Of a DNA stretch of 64,000 bases, positions 25,747-33,716 are shown piece by piece. Under the pieces are notes generated by a model, which saw only the letters and a program-made list of their open reading frames with translations, did not search any database and was not told the DNA's origin. The DNA is taken from contig JBKHDA010000003.1 in assembly GCA_046541575.1 (NCBI GenBank), forward strand, positions 1 through 64,000. Reading direction: 5' to 3'. This DNA is from Halanaerobium sp046541575. Lineage in GTDB: Bacteria > Bacillota > Halanaerobiia > Halanaerobiales > Halanaerobiaceae. Positions within the stretch are counted from its first letter, which is position 1. The number at the start of each line of letters is the position of its first letter. Made by a program: the position numbers and the translations under genes.

Positions 25747-26949
25747 ATGCTTACAAAGAAAATACTGAATGCTGTTTTCGAAAAAGTTTCCGGTCAGAAA
25801 TTTGAAATTGAGTACTGGGATGGTCAATCAAAAATTTTTAATCAAAATCTGCAGTCAGAATCAGGCTTTAAAATAATTTTTTCTGAAAAGTTGAGTTTAA
25901 ATGAAATCAGAAAAAGTCCCCAGTTAAAACTGGCTGAAGCTTATATGGAGGGCAGGATAAATTTTGAGGGAGATATAAAAAAGTTGATTGAAACAGCCGG
26001 ACAGAATGTTTTTGAGCTCAAAAAAGAAATTAAAAAATATGAGGTTGATAAAATTTTAGATTTTCAAACTTCTGATTCTCCTGCAGAAGAGGAAGAGGGA
26101 GTTAGAAAACATTATGATATTGGCAATGATTTTTTTAAGCTCTGGCAGGATGATACAATGACCTATTCTTGTGCTTATTTTAAAAATGAAGATGATGATC
26201 TAAAAAAAGCACAGCTGCAAAAAATAGATCATGTGTTGAAAAAATTAAATTTAAAAGCGGGAGAAAGACTGCTTGATATAGGATGCGGCTGGGGTTCTCT
26301 GGCTTTAAGAGCAGCAGAAAAATATCAGGTAGATGTGATGGGAATTACTCTGAGTAGGGAACAGGAAATTGAAGCAAAAAAGAGAGCAGCTGAGGCTGGT
26401 CTGGCTGATAAAATTGAAATAAGAAGACAGGATTATAGAGATTTAGCTGAAGAAGATCTGCAGTTTGATAAAATAGTAAGTGTAGGGATGTTTGAACATG
26501 TAGGTAAAGAAAATATTCCGCTTTATTTTAAAGCAGTTGATAAATTGCTGAAAAATAGAGGCCTATCACTACTGCACACAATTACCCATTTAAAAGAAAA
26601 GCCGGTTCATCCCTGGCTGCAGAAATACATTTTTCCCTGGGGTTATATACCATCTTTAAGGGAAATAGTCTGGGAGCTGCCGGAAAAAAATTTTCATCTT
26701 TTAGATGCTGAAGATATTGGCTATCATTATTCTTTAACAGCAGAAAGATGGCTGGATAATTATGAAAAGGTAAGTGAGCAGGTTAAAGAAAAATTTGATG
26801 ATCAATTTTATAGAATGTGGAGAACATTTTTAATGGGAGTAGTTTTTACCTTCCGCTATGCTTCAAATTCAGTTCATCAAGTTCTTTTCTCTAAGGGTAA
26901 AAATACTGAACTGCCGCTGAACAGAGATTATATTTATCAAGAAGAATAA
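25747..26949 (+). CDS. cfa: Cyclopropane-fatty-acyl-phospholipid synthase
   Basis: Adds a methylene group from S-adenosylmethionine to unsaturated membrane acyl chains. About 400 residues: N-terminal lipid-binding domain (about 1-100), YDIGNDFFKLW, the SAM-binding LLDIGCGWGSLALRAA near residue 175, and the C-terminal WRTFLMGVVFTFRYAS. ATG 25747 has GGGGG 8 nt upstream; an in-frame ATG five codons earlier includes that site. Membrane cyclopropanation suits a salt-stressed organism. Confidence 0.93.
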   Translation: MLTKKILNAVFEKVSGQKFEIEYWDGQSKIFNQNLQSESGFKIIFSEKLSLNEIRKSPQLKLAEAYMEGRINFEGDIKKLIETAGQNVFELKKEIKKYEVDKILDFQTSDSPAEEEEGVRKHYDIGNDFFKLWQDDTMTYSCAYFKNEDDDLKKAQLQKIDHVLKKLNLKAGERLLDIGCGWGSLALRAAEKYQVDVMGITLSREQEIEAKKRAAEAGLADKIEIRRQDYRDLAEEDLQFDKIVSVGMFEHVGKENIPLYFKAVDKLLKNRGLSLLHTITHLKEKPVHPWLQKYIFPWGYIPSLREIVWELPEKNFHLLDAEDIGYHYSLTAERWLDNYEKVSEQVKEKFDDQFYRMWRTFLMGVVFTFRYASNSVHQVLFSKGKNTELPLNRDYIYQEE

Positions 26950-27033
26950 AATTATAAGTGGTTAAAATTTAAGAAGGTAACTATTTAAACTATGTGAATA
27001 TTATAAGCTATAAGTACTAAAGGAGTTGAAAAG

Positions 27034-28431
27034 ATGGATGATAAAAAATACAAAATTGCAATAATCGGTAGTGGGCCTGGTGGTTATGTAGCTGCATTAA
27101 GAGCGGGGCAGCTGGGGGCAGAAGTAGTTTTAATTGAAAAAGAGTCTCTTGGAGGTACCTGTTTAAACTGGGGCTGTATTCCAACTAAGGCTTTTGTCCG
27201 TTCAGCCGAAGTTTTTGCTGATATTCAGAATTCTGAAGATTTTGGAATTAAAGTAGAAAAGGCTGAGCTTGATTTCCCGGCAGTTGTTAAGAGAAAAGAT
27301 AAGATAGTTAACAGGCTGGTTAGAGGAATTGATCATCTGCTTGAGAAAAATAGTGTAGATAGAATAGATGGTCAGGCTTCATTTATTGACCAAAAACGCC
27401 TGCAGGTTAAAAACGAAACTGAGACAGTGGAAATTGAAGCTGAAAATATTATTATTGCTACCGGTTCCCAGCCAGCTTCACTTCCAATTCCGGGAGCAGA
27501 TATTGAGGGTATTTTAGACAGCAGAGCTGCTCTTGACCTAGATAATTTACCTGAGTCAATGATAATTGTTGGTGGGGGAATTATAGGGATGGAGTTTGCC
27601 TTTGTTTTCAGCAATTTTGGAGTTGATGTAACTGTTATTGAATATTTAGATCAGCTTGTTAGTGGTGTTGATGCCGATATTGCTTCAGAGCTTAACCGCT
27701 CAGCGAGGCGGCGCCGAATCAGCATTAAAACTTCTTCAGAGGTAAAGGAGATTAAAAAAAGCGGTACAGCTTATGAAGTTGTTTACCAGGAAAAAGGTAA
27801 AGAAAAATCAGCTGAAGCAGAAAGAGTACTGATGTCAGTCGGACGCAAACCATATACTGATGGACTTGGACTGGAAAATGTCGGAGTAGAGATCTCGAAA
27901 AAAAGGGGGGCTGTTCAGGTTAATGAAAAAATGGAGACCAATGTTGAAGGCATTTATGCTGTTGGTGATGTGACAGACAAAATACTTTTAGCCCATGTTG
28001 CCTCTCACCAGGGAGTTATAGCGGTAGAAAATATTATGGGAATGAATAAGAAAATGAATTATCAGGCTGTTCCAGGAGCTATTTTTACCTCACCTGAAAT
28101 TGGAACAGTTGGTTTAACTGAGGCAGAAGCAGCGGCAGAGGGTATAGATTATGAGGTAGGTACTTTTCCTTTTGCAGCCAGTGGTAAAGTAATGGCTATG
28201 GGTGAAAGAGAAGGTAAGGCTAAAATTATTACTGATAAAGAAAGTGATAAAATTATTGGAGCTGCTTTAATTGGAATTGAGTCCAGTGATTTAATTGCCG
28301 AACTAACTCTGGCTGTTAATCTCGGCCTGACTGCAGAAAATATCAGAGAGACAATTTATGCTCACCCAACAACTGCAGAGGTAATTCACGAAGCAGCTTT
28401 AGATCTTGAAGATGGGGCTATTCATGCTTAA
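27034..28431 (+). CDS. lpdA: Dihydrolipoamide dehydrogenase
   Basis: FAD flavoprotein that reoxidises protein-bound dihydrolipoamide with NAD. 465 residues: N-terminal FAD site IGSGPGGYVAALRAGQLGA, redox-active disulfide GGTCLNWGCIPTK, NAD site IIVGGGIIGMEFAFVF, and C-terminal AHPTTAEVIHEA with the catalytic His-Glu pair. It has no lipoyl domain of its own, and no E1/E2 or glycine-cleavage genes are nearby, so its complex lies elsewhere in the genome. Followed by a short terminator. Confidence 0.93.
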   Translation: MDDKKYKIAIIGSGPGGYVAALRAGQLGAEVVLIEKESLGGTCLNWGCIPTKAFVRSAEVFADIQNSEDFGIKVEKAELDFPAVVKRKDKIVNRLVRGIDHLLEKNSVDRIDGQASFIDQKRLQVKNETETVEIEAENIIIATGSQPASLPIPGADIEGILDSRAALDLDNLPESMIIVGGGIIGMEFAFVFSNFGVDVTVIEYLDQLVSGVDADIASELNRSARRRRISIKTSSEVKEIKKSGTAYEVVYQEKGKEKSAEAERVLMSVGRKPYTDGLGLENVGVEISKKRGAVQVNEKMETNVEGIYAVGDVTDKILLAHVASHQGVIAVENIMGMNKKMNYQAVPGAIFTSPEIGTVGLTEAEAAAEGIDYEVGTFPFAASGKVMAMGEREGKAKIITDKESDKIIGAALIGIESSDLIAELTLAVNLGLTAENIRETIYAHPTTAEVIHEAALDLEDGAIHA

Positions 28432-28469
28432 TAAATAATTTTAGTAAAATTTGAAACTGATCAGCAGAT

Positions 28470-28490
28470 GACTGTTTTGGCAGTCTTTAT
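28470..28490 (+). terminator. Terminator after lpdA
   Basis: GACTG pairs with CAGTC around TTTTGG and is followed by TTTAT. Short but well placed. Confidence 0.55.
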
Positions 28491-28515
28491 CAAGATTTTT
28501 CGACAAAGTGAAAAT

Positions 28516-28544
28516 TTGACTTTTGCAGGAAATAAATATATAAT
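28516..28544 (+). promoter_or_regulatory. SigmaA promoter of the encapsulin operon
   Basis: TTGACT (28516-28521), a 17-bp spacer and a perfect TATAAT (28539-28544). A Fur-like palindrome, TGAGAATGGATATCA (28551-28565), lies over the expected transcription start. Confidence 0.75.
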
Positions 28545-28613
28545 ATTATTTGAGAATGGATATCAATTTTTGTTTTAGATTTGAGTATTTAAAATTAAAG
28601 GGAGGTCAGATTT

Positions 28614-28985
28614 ATGAGCGAATACCATGAACCAGAAGAAAAATTAACGGAAGAAGCGATTGATTATCATCGTATTATTAAGAGTGTAATTGAAGAGTTA
28701 GAAGCAGTTGATTGGTATAATCAGCGTGCTGAAGCGACTAATGATCCTGATGTAAAGGCAATTGTGGAACATAATCGTGACGAAGAAATCGAACATGCCT
28801 GCATGGGATTAGAATGGCTGCGCCGTAATAATCCTGTCTGGGATGAAATGTTAAGAACTTTCCTTTTTCAAACAGCAAAGATAACTGAAATAGAAGAAGA
28901 AGGTGAAGCTGAAGAAGGAGAAAGTGTAGAAGCTCCTGCTTCCAGTAAATCACTTGGTTTAGGTAATATGAAAGGAGGAGAATAA
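28614..28985 (+). CDS. Encapsulated ferritin-like protein (EncFtn), encapsulin cargo
   Basis: Ferroxidase cargo of the encapsulin encoded next door. 123 residues: two helices forming half a ferritin bundle, with ligand motifs EELEAVDWYNQRAEA and IVEHNRDEEIEHACMGLEWLRR, where Glu and the ExxH pair bind iron at the dimer interface in this family. After an acidic linker the last residues contain SKSLGLGNMKGGE, a loading-peptide form for the shell interior. The codons for the final KGGE are also the AAAGGAGG ribosome site of the shell gene, whose ATG follows the TAA with no gap. ATG after GGGAGGTCAGATTT. Confidence 0.93.
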   Translation: MSEYHEPEEKLTEEAIDYHRIIKSVIEELEAVDWYNQRAEATNDPDVKAIVEHNRDEEIEHACMGLEWLRRNNPVWDEMLRTFLFQTAKITEIEEEGEAEEGESVEAPASSKSLGLGNMKGGE

Positions 28986-29786
28986 ATGGATATTTTAAAA
29001 CGCTCACAAGCGCCATTTGCAGCAGAAGCCTGGGATTTCTTAGATGAGGAGGCTACTGATGTATTGGGTCAAAAATTAAAAGCTCGTAAAGAGGTGGATT
29101 TTCTCGGCCCTAAGGGTTTAGAATTATCTTCAATAAATACCGGACGTTTCAATCCTGTAGGAATTGAAGATGTAGAAGGAGTAACTTATTCTACCAGAGA
29201 GGTTCTCCCATTAGTAGAATTAAAAGTTCCATTTACCATGAAGCTCAGTGAAATTGAAGCTTTAGCTCGTGGAGCAGAAGATGTTGATACTGATGAATTA
29301 ATTGAGGCTGCTTCTAAATTAGCAAAAGCTGAAAATAAAGCTGTATTTTATGGTCTGGATGAAGTAAATATCGAAGGTATAGTAGAAGCTTCAGAATATG
29401 AAGAAGTTAGTGTATCTGCTGGTGAAAAAGAGTTAATTTCCGGTCTGCTTAAAGCTCTGAACCTATTTGAAGAAAATAGTGTTGGCGGCCCCAAGCGTTT
29501 ACTACTAGGACCAGAACTTTATTCTCTACTTTATGAATTAGATGATAAAGGCTATCCTCTGAAGCGTAAGGTTGAAGAAATGGCTGACAGTGGTGTTGTT
29601 TTAGTACCAGATTTAGGCAACAGAGGTCTTCTGATTTCCGAACGCGGTGGAGACTTTGAATTAACAGTTGGTCAGGATATTTCTCTTGGTTTTGAAGAGA
29701 GAAAAGGTGATGAGGTAGAATTGTTCTTCCTCGAAACATTTACCTTTAGAGTAAATGGTCCGGAAGCAGCTGTAGTTCTGAAGTAA
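28986..29786 (+). CDS. Encapsulin shell protein (family 1)
   Basis: HK97-fold shell protein that forms an icosahedral nanocompartment. 266 residues, usual for a T=1 family 1 encapsulin. The opening DILKRSQAPFAAEAWDFLDEEA, the middle RLLLGPELYSLLYE and the end of the chain (GQDISLGFEERKGDEVELFFLETFTFRV split across several strands) are characteristic. Directly downstream of its ferritin-like cargo gene, with a terminator after it. It probably stores and mineralises iron safely away from peroxide and oxygen. Confidence 0.95.
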   Translation: MDILKRSQAPFAAEAWDFLDEEATDVLGQKLKARKEVDFLGPKGLELSSINTGRFNPVGIEDVEGVTYSTREVLPLVELKVPFTMKLSEIEALARGAEDVDTDELIEAASKLAKAENKAVFYGLDEVNIEGIVEASEYEEVSVSAGEKELISGLLKALNLFEENSVGGPKRLLLGPELYSLLYELDDKGYPLKRKVEEMADSGVVLVPDLGNRGLLISERGGDFELTVGQDISLGFEERKGDEVELFFLETFTFRVNGPEAAVVLK

Positions 29787-29812
29787 GCTTCTCTAAGTTA
29801 AAATATAAATCT

Positions 29813-29849
29813 CCGTCTGCTAATTGATTTTAGTGGGCGGTATTTTTTT
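29813..29849 (+). terminator. Terminator after the encapsulin operon
   Basis: CCGTCTGCTAA pairs with TTAGTGGGCGG (G-T pairs allowed) across a short loop and is followed by TATTTTTTT. Confidence 0.8.
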
Positions 29850-29870
29850 GCTGTTATTGCAAACATTTGT

Positions 29871-29899
29871 TTGAAATGAGGAGTTGGATGTTGTATAAT
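29871..29899 (+). promoter_or_regulatory. SigmaA promoter reading into a 140-bp palindrome
   Basis: TTGAAA (29871-29876), exactly 17 bp, and TATAAT (29894-29899). The predicted start near 29906 is a few bases before the left arm of the long palindrome and about 205 nt before the radical SAM gene. Confidence 0.7.
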
Positions 29900-29912
29900 G
29901 TATTTAAAGATA

Positions 29913-30052
29913 TCAATAGTAATACAATCTTCATTTAACGTATAGTTTTGTTGTTTTAAAGAGCTTCTCAAACTCCTTGCAGTCAGACATCGAGAAGCTA
30001 ATTCCCTTAAAATTACAAAACTATACTATTCCGATTGTATAATTTCTATTGA
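29913..30052. repeat. 140-bp imperfect palindrome, likely transcribed as a long hairpin RNA
   Basis: Successive arms pair in order: TCAATAG/CTATTGA, ATACAATC/GATTGTAT, GTATAGTTTTGT/ACAAAACTATAC, TTTTAA/TTAAAA and AGCTTCTC/GAGAAGCT, leaving an apical loop of about 22 nt. Internal loops are asymmetric. A good promoter starts just upstream and no terminator follows, so the RNA is either a leader of the radical SAM gene or a processed small RNA. Confidence 0.75.
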
Positions 30053-30110
30053 ATTGATTAATTACTTTTAGCATTGTAAGAAGAACAGATGCAGAAGGAA
30101 AGTGAGTGCT

Positions 30111-31388
30111 ATGGAAATTCAGAAAAAACTTGAAATTCTAAGTGATGCAGCTAAATATGATGTTTCCTGTTCCTCCAGCGGCAGCAGTGGACGTGGAGAT
30201 AATTCAAGTCTGGGAAATACTAAAAACAGCGGAATATGTCACAGCTGGACTGATGATGGGCGCTGTGTTTCCCTGCTTAAAATTTTATTTACCAACTACT
30301 GTATTTATGACTGTCAGTACTGTGTAAATCGGGTCAGTAATGATCGGCCGCGAGCTTCTTTCACTCCAGAAGAGGTGGCTCAGCTGACAGTTGATTTTTA
30401 TAAACGAAATTATATAGAAGGGTTATTTTTAAGTTCTGCAGTCAGCAGAGATCCGGATTGGACAATGGAGCAGCTTTTAAAAACAGTTCAGCTGCTGCGA
30501 AACAAGCACCACTATCAGGGTTATATTCACTTAAAAGCAATCCCTGGTGCTGACTTCAAATTGATTTATCAGGCGGGTCTGCTGGTGGACCGGATGAGTG
30601 TTAATATTGAACTGCCCAGTGAAAGCAGTCTGGAAAAGCTGGCGCCACAGAAGAAAAAAGCCGGTATTTTGGCTCCGATGAAGGGTATTGGAGAAGGGAT
30701 AGAAAATAATATTATTGAGCGGAAAAAATATAAATCTAAAGACAAGTTTGTTCCAGCAGGCCAATCAACACAATTAATTGTTGGTGCCAGTCCGGAATCA
30801 GATCGCCAGATTATTTCTTTATCAGAAGGTTTATATAATCATTTTAATTTAAAGAGAGTATATTACTCTGCCTATTTACCGGTAAACAATTCTTCACTCC
30901 TGCCAACTATACCTGGGCCACCTCTAAAGCGCGAACACCGACTCTATCAGGCAGACTGGCTGCTGCGTTTTTATGGTTTTAAAGCTGGAGAATTATTAAC
31001 TCCAGGCAGAGAAAACTTTGATTTAAAAATAGATCCCAAAGCAGACTGGGCTCTTAATAATTTAGATCAGTTTCCGGTTGAAGTTAACACAGCAGATTAT
31101 GAAATGCTGCTCAGAGTACCGGGAATTGGACCCCGTTCGGCTGCAAAAATAGTAAAGGCCAGAAAAGAAAAAAGATTAACTCATTATAATCTAAAAAAAA
31201 TGCGGATTGTTTTAAAAAGAGCCAACTACTTTATTACCTGTGATGGTAAGTATGCAGCTGCAGTTCCTTTTGAAAGCAGTGTTATCTATAACAGGTTGGC
31301 AGAAAACGAAAGCCAGCAGCTTTCTTTATTTGGATCAGGTTCTGGTAGTGATGGTAATCAGGGCTGGGATTTAGCAAAAGTTAAATAA
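30111..31388 (+). CDS. Radical SAM protein, putative DNA modification/repair type, with HhH domain
   Basis: About 425 residues. The [4Fe-4S]/SAM motif is C-x3-C-x2-C in NYCIYDCQYC near residue 63, within a TIM-barrel-like domain. The C-terminal part has a helix-hairpin-helix (VNTADYEMLLRVPGIGPRSA), a DNA-binding element. This organisation is that of the putative DNA modification/repair radical SAM family found beside a DUF4130 protein, as here. The reaction is unknown. ATG 30111 is preferred over a GTG three codons earlier. A long palindromic leader precedes it. Confidence 0.85.
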   Translation: MEIQKKLEILSDAAKYDVSCSSSGSSGRGDNSSLGNTKNSGICHSWTDDGRCVSLLKILFTNYCIYDCQYCVNRVSNDRPRASFTPEEVAQLTVDFYKRNYIEGLFLSSAVSRDPDWTMEQLLKTVQLLRNKHHYQGYIHLKAIPGADFKLIYQAGLLVDRMSVNIELPSESSLEKLAPQKKKAGILAPMKGIGEGIENNIIERKKYKSKDKFVPAGQSTQLIVGASPESDRQIISLSEGLYNHFNLKRVYYSAYLPVNNSSLLPTIPGPPLKREHRLYQADWLLRFYGFKAGELLTPGRENFDLKIDPKADWALNNLDQFPVEVNTADYEMLLRVPGIGPRSAAKIVKARKEKRLTHYNLKKMRIVLKRANYFITCDGKYAAAVPFESSVIYNRLAENESQQLSLFGSGSGSDGNQGWDLAKVK

Positions 31389-31436
31389 GCTTCAGTATAA
31401 AATAACAATATATTCAAATTAAAGAGGTAATAAATT

Positions 31437-32228
31437 ATGAAAAAGAATCAGAATGATAAAAAGGTCTATATTTATGATGGCAGTTATCAGGGGCTGCTGA
31501 CAGCTTTATATAAAGCATTTAAGCAGAGAGAGGTGCCGGTTAAAATTTTAGCAGAATCCGATTTTAGGGATGATCTTTTCTATCAGCGAGAGGAGATAGT
31601 TACTGATAATGAAAAAGCACAATTCTTCAGTCAGCAGATTAAAGAACATATTTCAGCCCGAGCCTTAAATAATATTTTTCATGCTTATTTATCAGAAGTT
31701 GAAAAAATGGAATTATATATTTTTCGCTACTTATTTACGGGTTTTAAATTCGGGGAAAAAATTGATGAATTTTTAACCAGAGATTATGTGCGCCAGGTAC
31801 AGGATTTAGCTCATAAGGTCAGACACGAAAGTCACCGCCTTAAAGGGCTGATCCGGCTGCAGGAAGCTGTGGGAGGAAAATACTATGCAGCAGTTGAGCC
31901 AGATTATAAAACTCTAGTTCTGCTGGCTCCACATTTTAAAAGTAGATTTTCAACAATGGACTGGATTATTCATGATAAAAAAAGAGAAGAGGCATTAATT
32001 TTTTCAGCAGCAGATAAGGAATGGCTCTTAATTGACTTAGAAAAAGATTTTGAGCCAGAATTGTCTGCAAAAGAAAAAGATGTTCAGGATCTCTGGCGGG
32101 CATTTTTTTCTGCAGTCAGTATCAAAAATCGCAGCAATTACAGGCTGCAGCAGCAGTTTATGCCTAAAAAATACTGGAAGCATCTGATAGAAAGTCCGGG
32201 CAGCAGCCGCCAGTTTAAATTGAAATAG
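31437..32228 (+). CDS. DUF4130 family putative DNA metabolism protein
   Basis: 263-residue partner typically found with the preceding radical SAM protein. It opens with YIYDGSYQGLLTALYKAF, has RDYVRQVQDLAHKVRHESHRLKGLIRLQ in the middle and HFKSRFSTMDWIIHDKKREEAL towards the end. In several bacteria the family is fused or linked to a uracil-DNA-glycosylase-like domain; none is fused here and no such gene is in view. Function unknown. ATG with AGAGGT upstream, 48 bp after the radical SAM gene. Confidence 0.8.
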   Translation: MKKNQNDKKVYIYDGSYQGLLTALYKAFKQREVPVKILAESDFRDDLFYQREEIVTDNEKAQFFSQQIKEHISARALNNIFHAYLSEVEKMELYIFRYLFTGFKFGEKIDEFLTRDYVRQVQDLAHKVRHESHRLKGLIRLQEAVGGKYYAAVEPDYKTLVLLAPHFKSRFSTMDWIIHDKKREEALIFSAADKEWLLIDLEKDFEPELSAKEKDVQDLWRAFFSAVSIKNRSNYRLQQQFMPKKYWKHLIESPGSSRQFKLK

Positions 32229-32305
32229 TATTTACATTATAACCATTTAATTATATCATTATAGGTAGTAATTTATATTTAATAAACTGAATTAGGATGA
32301 TTAAA

Positions 32306-33457
32306 ATGCAGAAAAAAATTATGGCAGTTTTTGGCACCAGACCGGAAGCAATAAAAATGGCACCTCTTTTAAAAGCTTTACAAAAAAATAAAAACTACAA
32401 CTTAATTATCACAGTTACAGCTCAGCACAGAGAAATGCTGGATCAGGTGATGAATCTTTTTCAGCTTGAGTCGGATTATGATCTAAATATAATGAAAGAC
32501 CGACAGACTTTAAGCGGACTTTCGGCCAGAATAATAAAGAAACTGGATGTAATTTTAACTGAAGAAAAACCTGATCTTTTATTAGTGCATGGAGACACAT
32601 CTTCCACTTTTATTGGAGCTTTGACTTCTTTTTATCACCAGATTAAAATTGCCCATGTAGAGGCAGGATTAAGAACTCACAATAAATACTCGCCTTTTCC
32701 GGAGGAAATGAACAGACAGCTGACAGGAGTCCTGGCTGATTTAAATTTTGCCCCGACTAAAAAGGCTAAAGATAATCTTTTGCTGGAAAATAAGGCAGCT
32801 GAGAAAATATTTGTGACTGGAAATACAGTTATTGATGCCCTGCTTTCTGTGGTAGATCAGGATTATAAATTTGAAAATGAGCTGCTTAAGAATTTAGATT
32901 TTGAAAACAAAAAGTTAATACTGCTGACAGCTCACCGCCGAGAAAATTTAGGAAAGCCTATGGAAAACATTTTTAGAGCTGTTCAACAGCTGACAGAAAA
33001 AATTGATAATTTAGAAGTTGTTTTTCCAGTTCATTTAAATCCGGTTATTCGGGAATTGAGTAAAAAAATGCTGGCCGGAAATAAACAGATCCATTTAATT
33101 GAACCTCTTGCTTATCTGCCTTTTGCAAATTTAATGGCCAGAGCTGATCTGGTTTTAACTGATTCAGGTGGAATTCAGGAAGAAGCTCCTTCACTTGGGA
33201 AACCCATTTTAGTTTTAAGAAATACTACTGAAAGACCGGAAGCTGTTGAAGCAGGAACAGTGCTTAAGGTTGGCACCGATGCTGAGATGATTTTTAAAGA
33301 GAGCTTAAAATTGTTAACAGACAAAGAAGAATATCAAAAAAGAGCTGCAGCAGTCAATCCTTATGGTGACGGCAGGGCTGTAGAGAGAATAATCCAGGCA
33401 ATGGATTACCATTTTGGAATTAGTAAGCAGATTCCTGTAGATTTTGAAGTCCAGTAG
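32306..33457 (+). CDS. wecB: UDP-N-acetylglucosamine 2-epimerase, non-hydrolysing
   Basis: Interconverts UDP-GlcNAc and UDP-ManNAc for cell-envelope polysaccharide. About 383 residues: VFGTRPEAIKMAPLL at the start, VHGDTSSTFIGAL, HVEAGLRT, TAHRRENLG, and the C-terminal LTDSGGIQEEAPSLGKP with RNTTERPEAVEAG. ATG 32306 is chosen because the TTAGG site abuts the earlier ATG at 32297. Stands alone, followed by a terminator. Confidence 0.93.
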   Translation: MQKKIMAVFGTRPEAIKMAPLLKALQKNKNYNLIITVTAQHREMLDQVMNLFQLESDYDLNIMKDRQTLSGLSARIIKKLDVILTEEKPDLLLVHGDTSSTFIGALTSFYHQIKIAHVEAGLRTHNKYSPFPEEMNRQLTGVLADLNFAPTKKAKDNLLLENKAAEKIFVTGNTVIDALLSVVDQDYKFENELLKNLDFENKKLILLTAHRRENLGKPMENIFRAVQQLTEKIDNLEVVFPVHLNPVIRELSKKMLAGNKQIHLIEPLAYLPFANLMARADLVLTDSGGIQEEAPSLGKPILVLRNTTERPEAVEAGTVLKVGTDAEMIFKESLKLLTDKEEYQKRAAAVNPYGDGRAVERIIQAMDYHFGISKQIPVDFEVQ

Positions 33458-33493
33458 TAGAATTTTTAAATTAATATGAGAAATTTTAGATGG

Positions 33494-33525
33494 CTCTCAG
33501 TTAAAATATATTTAGCTGGGAGCTT
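33494..33525 (+). terminator. Terminator after wecB
   Basis: GCTCTCAG pairs with CTGGGAGC, with an inner TTAAA/TTTAG extension, followed by TTTTT. Confidence 0.8.
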
Positions 33526-33716
33526 TTTCATTCCAGCAACAATAACTATTATTAGTATTAGACTAATCAAAATTTTTCTATAAACAGGACAAAATATTTC
33601 CAGTCTGAAGCAGGATTTACCAGTTATCTATTGAATAATATATATTAGTAAGAGAAATGCTCAAATTTTACGAAATAAAAAGTGACTTTTTGAAACTAGA
33701 AAAGGAGGTAATAAGA

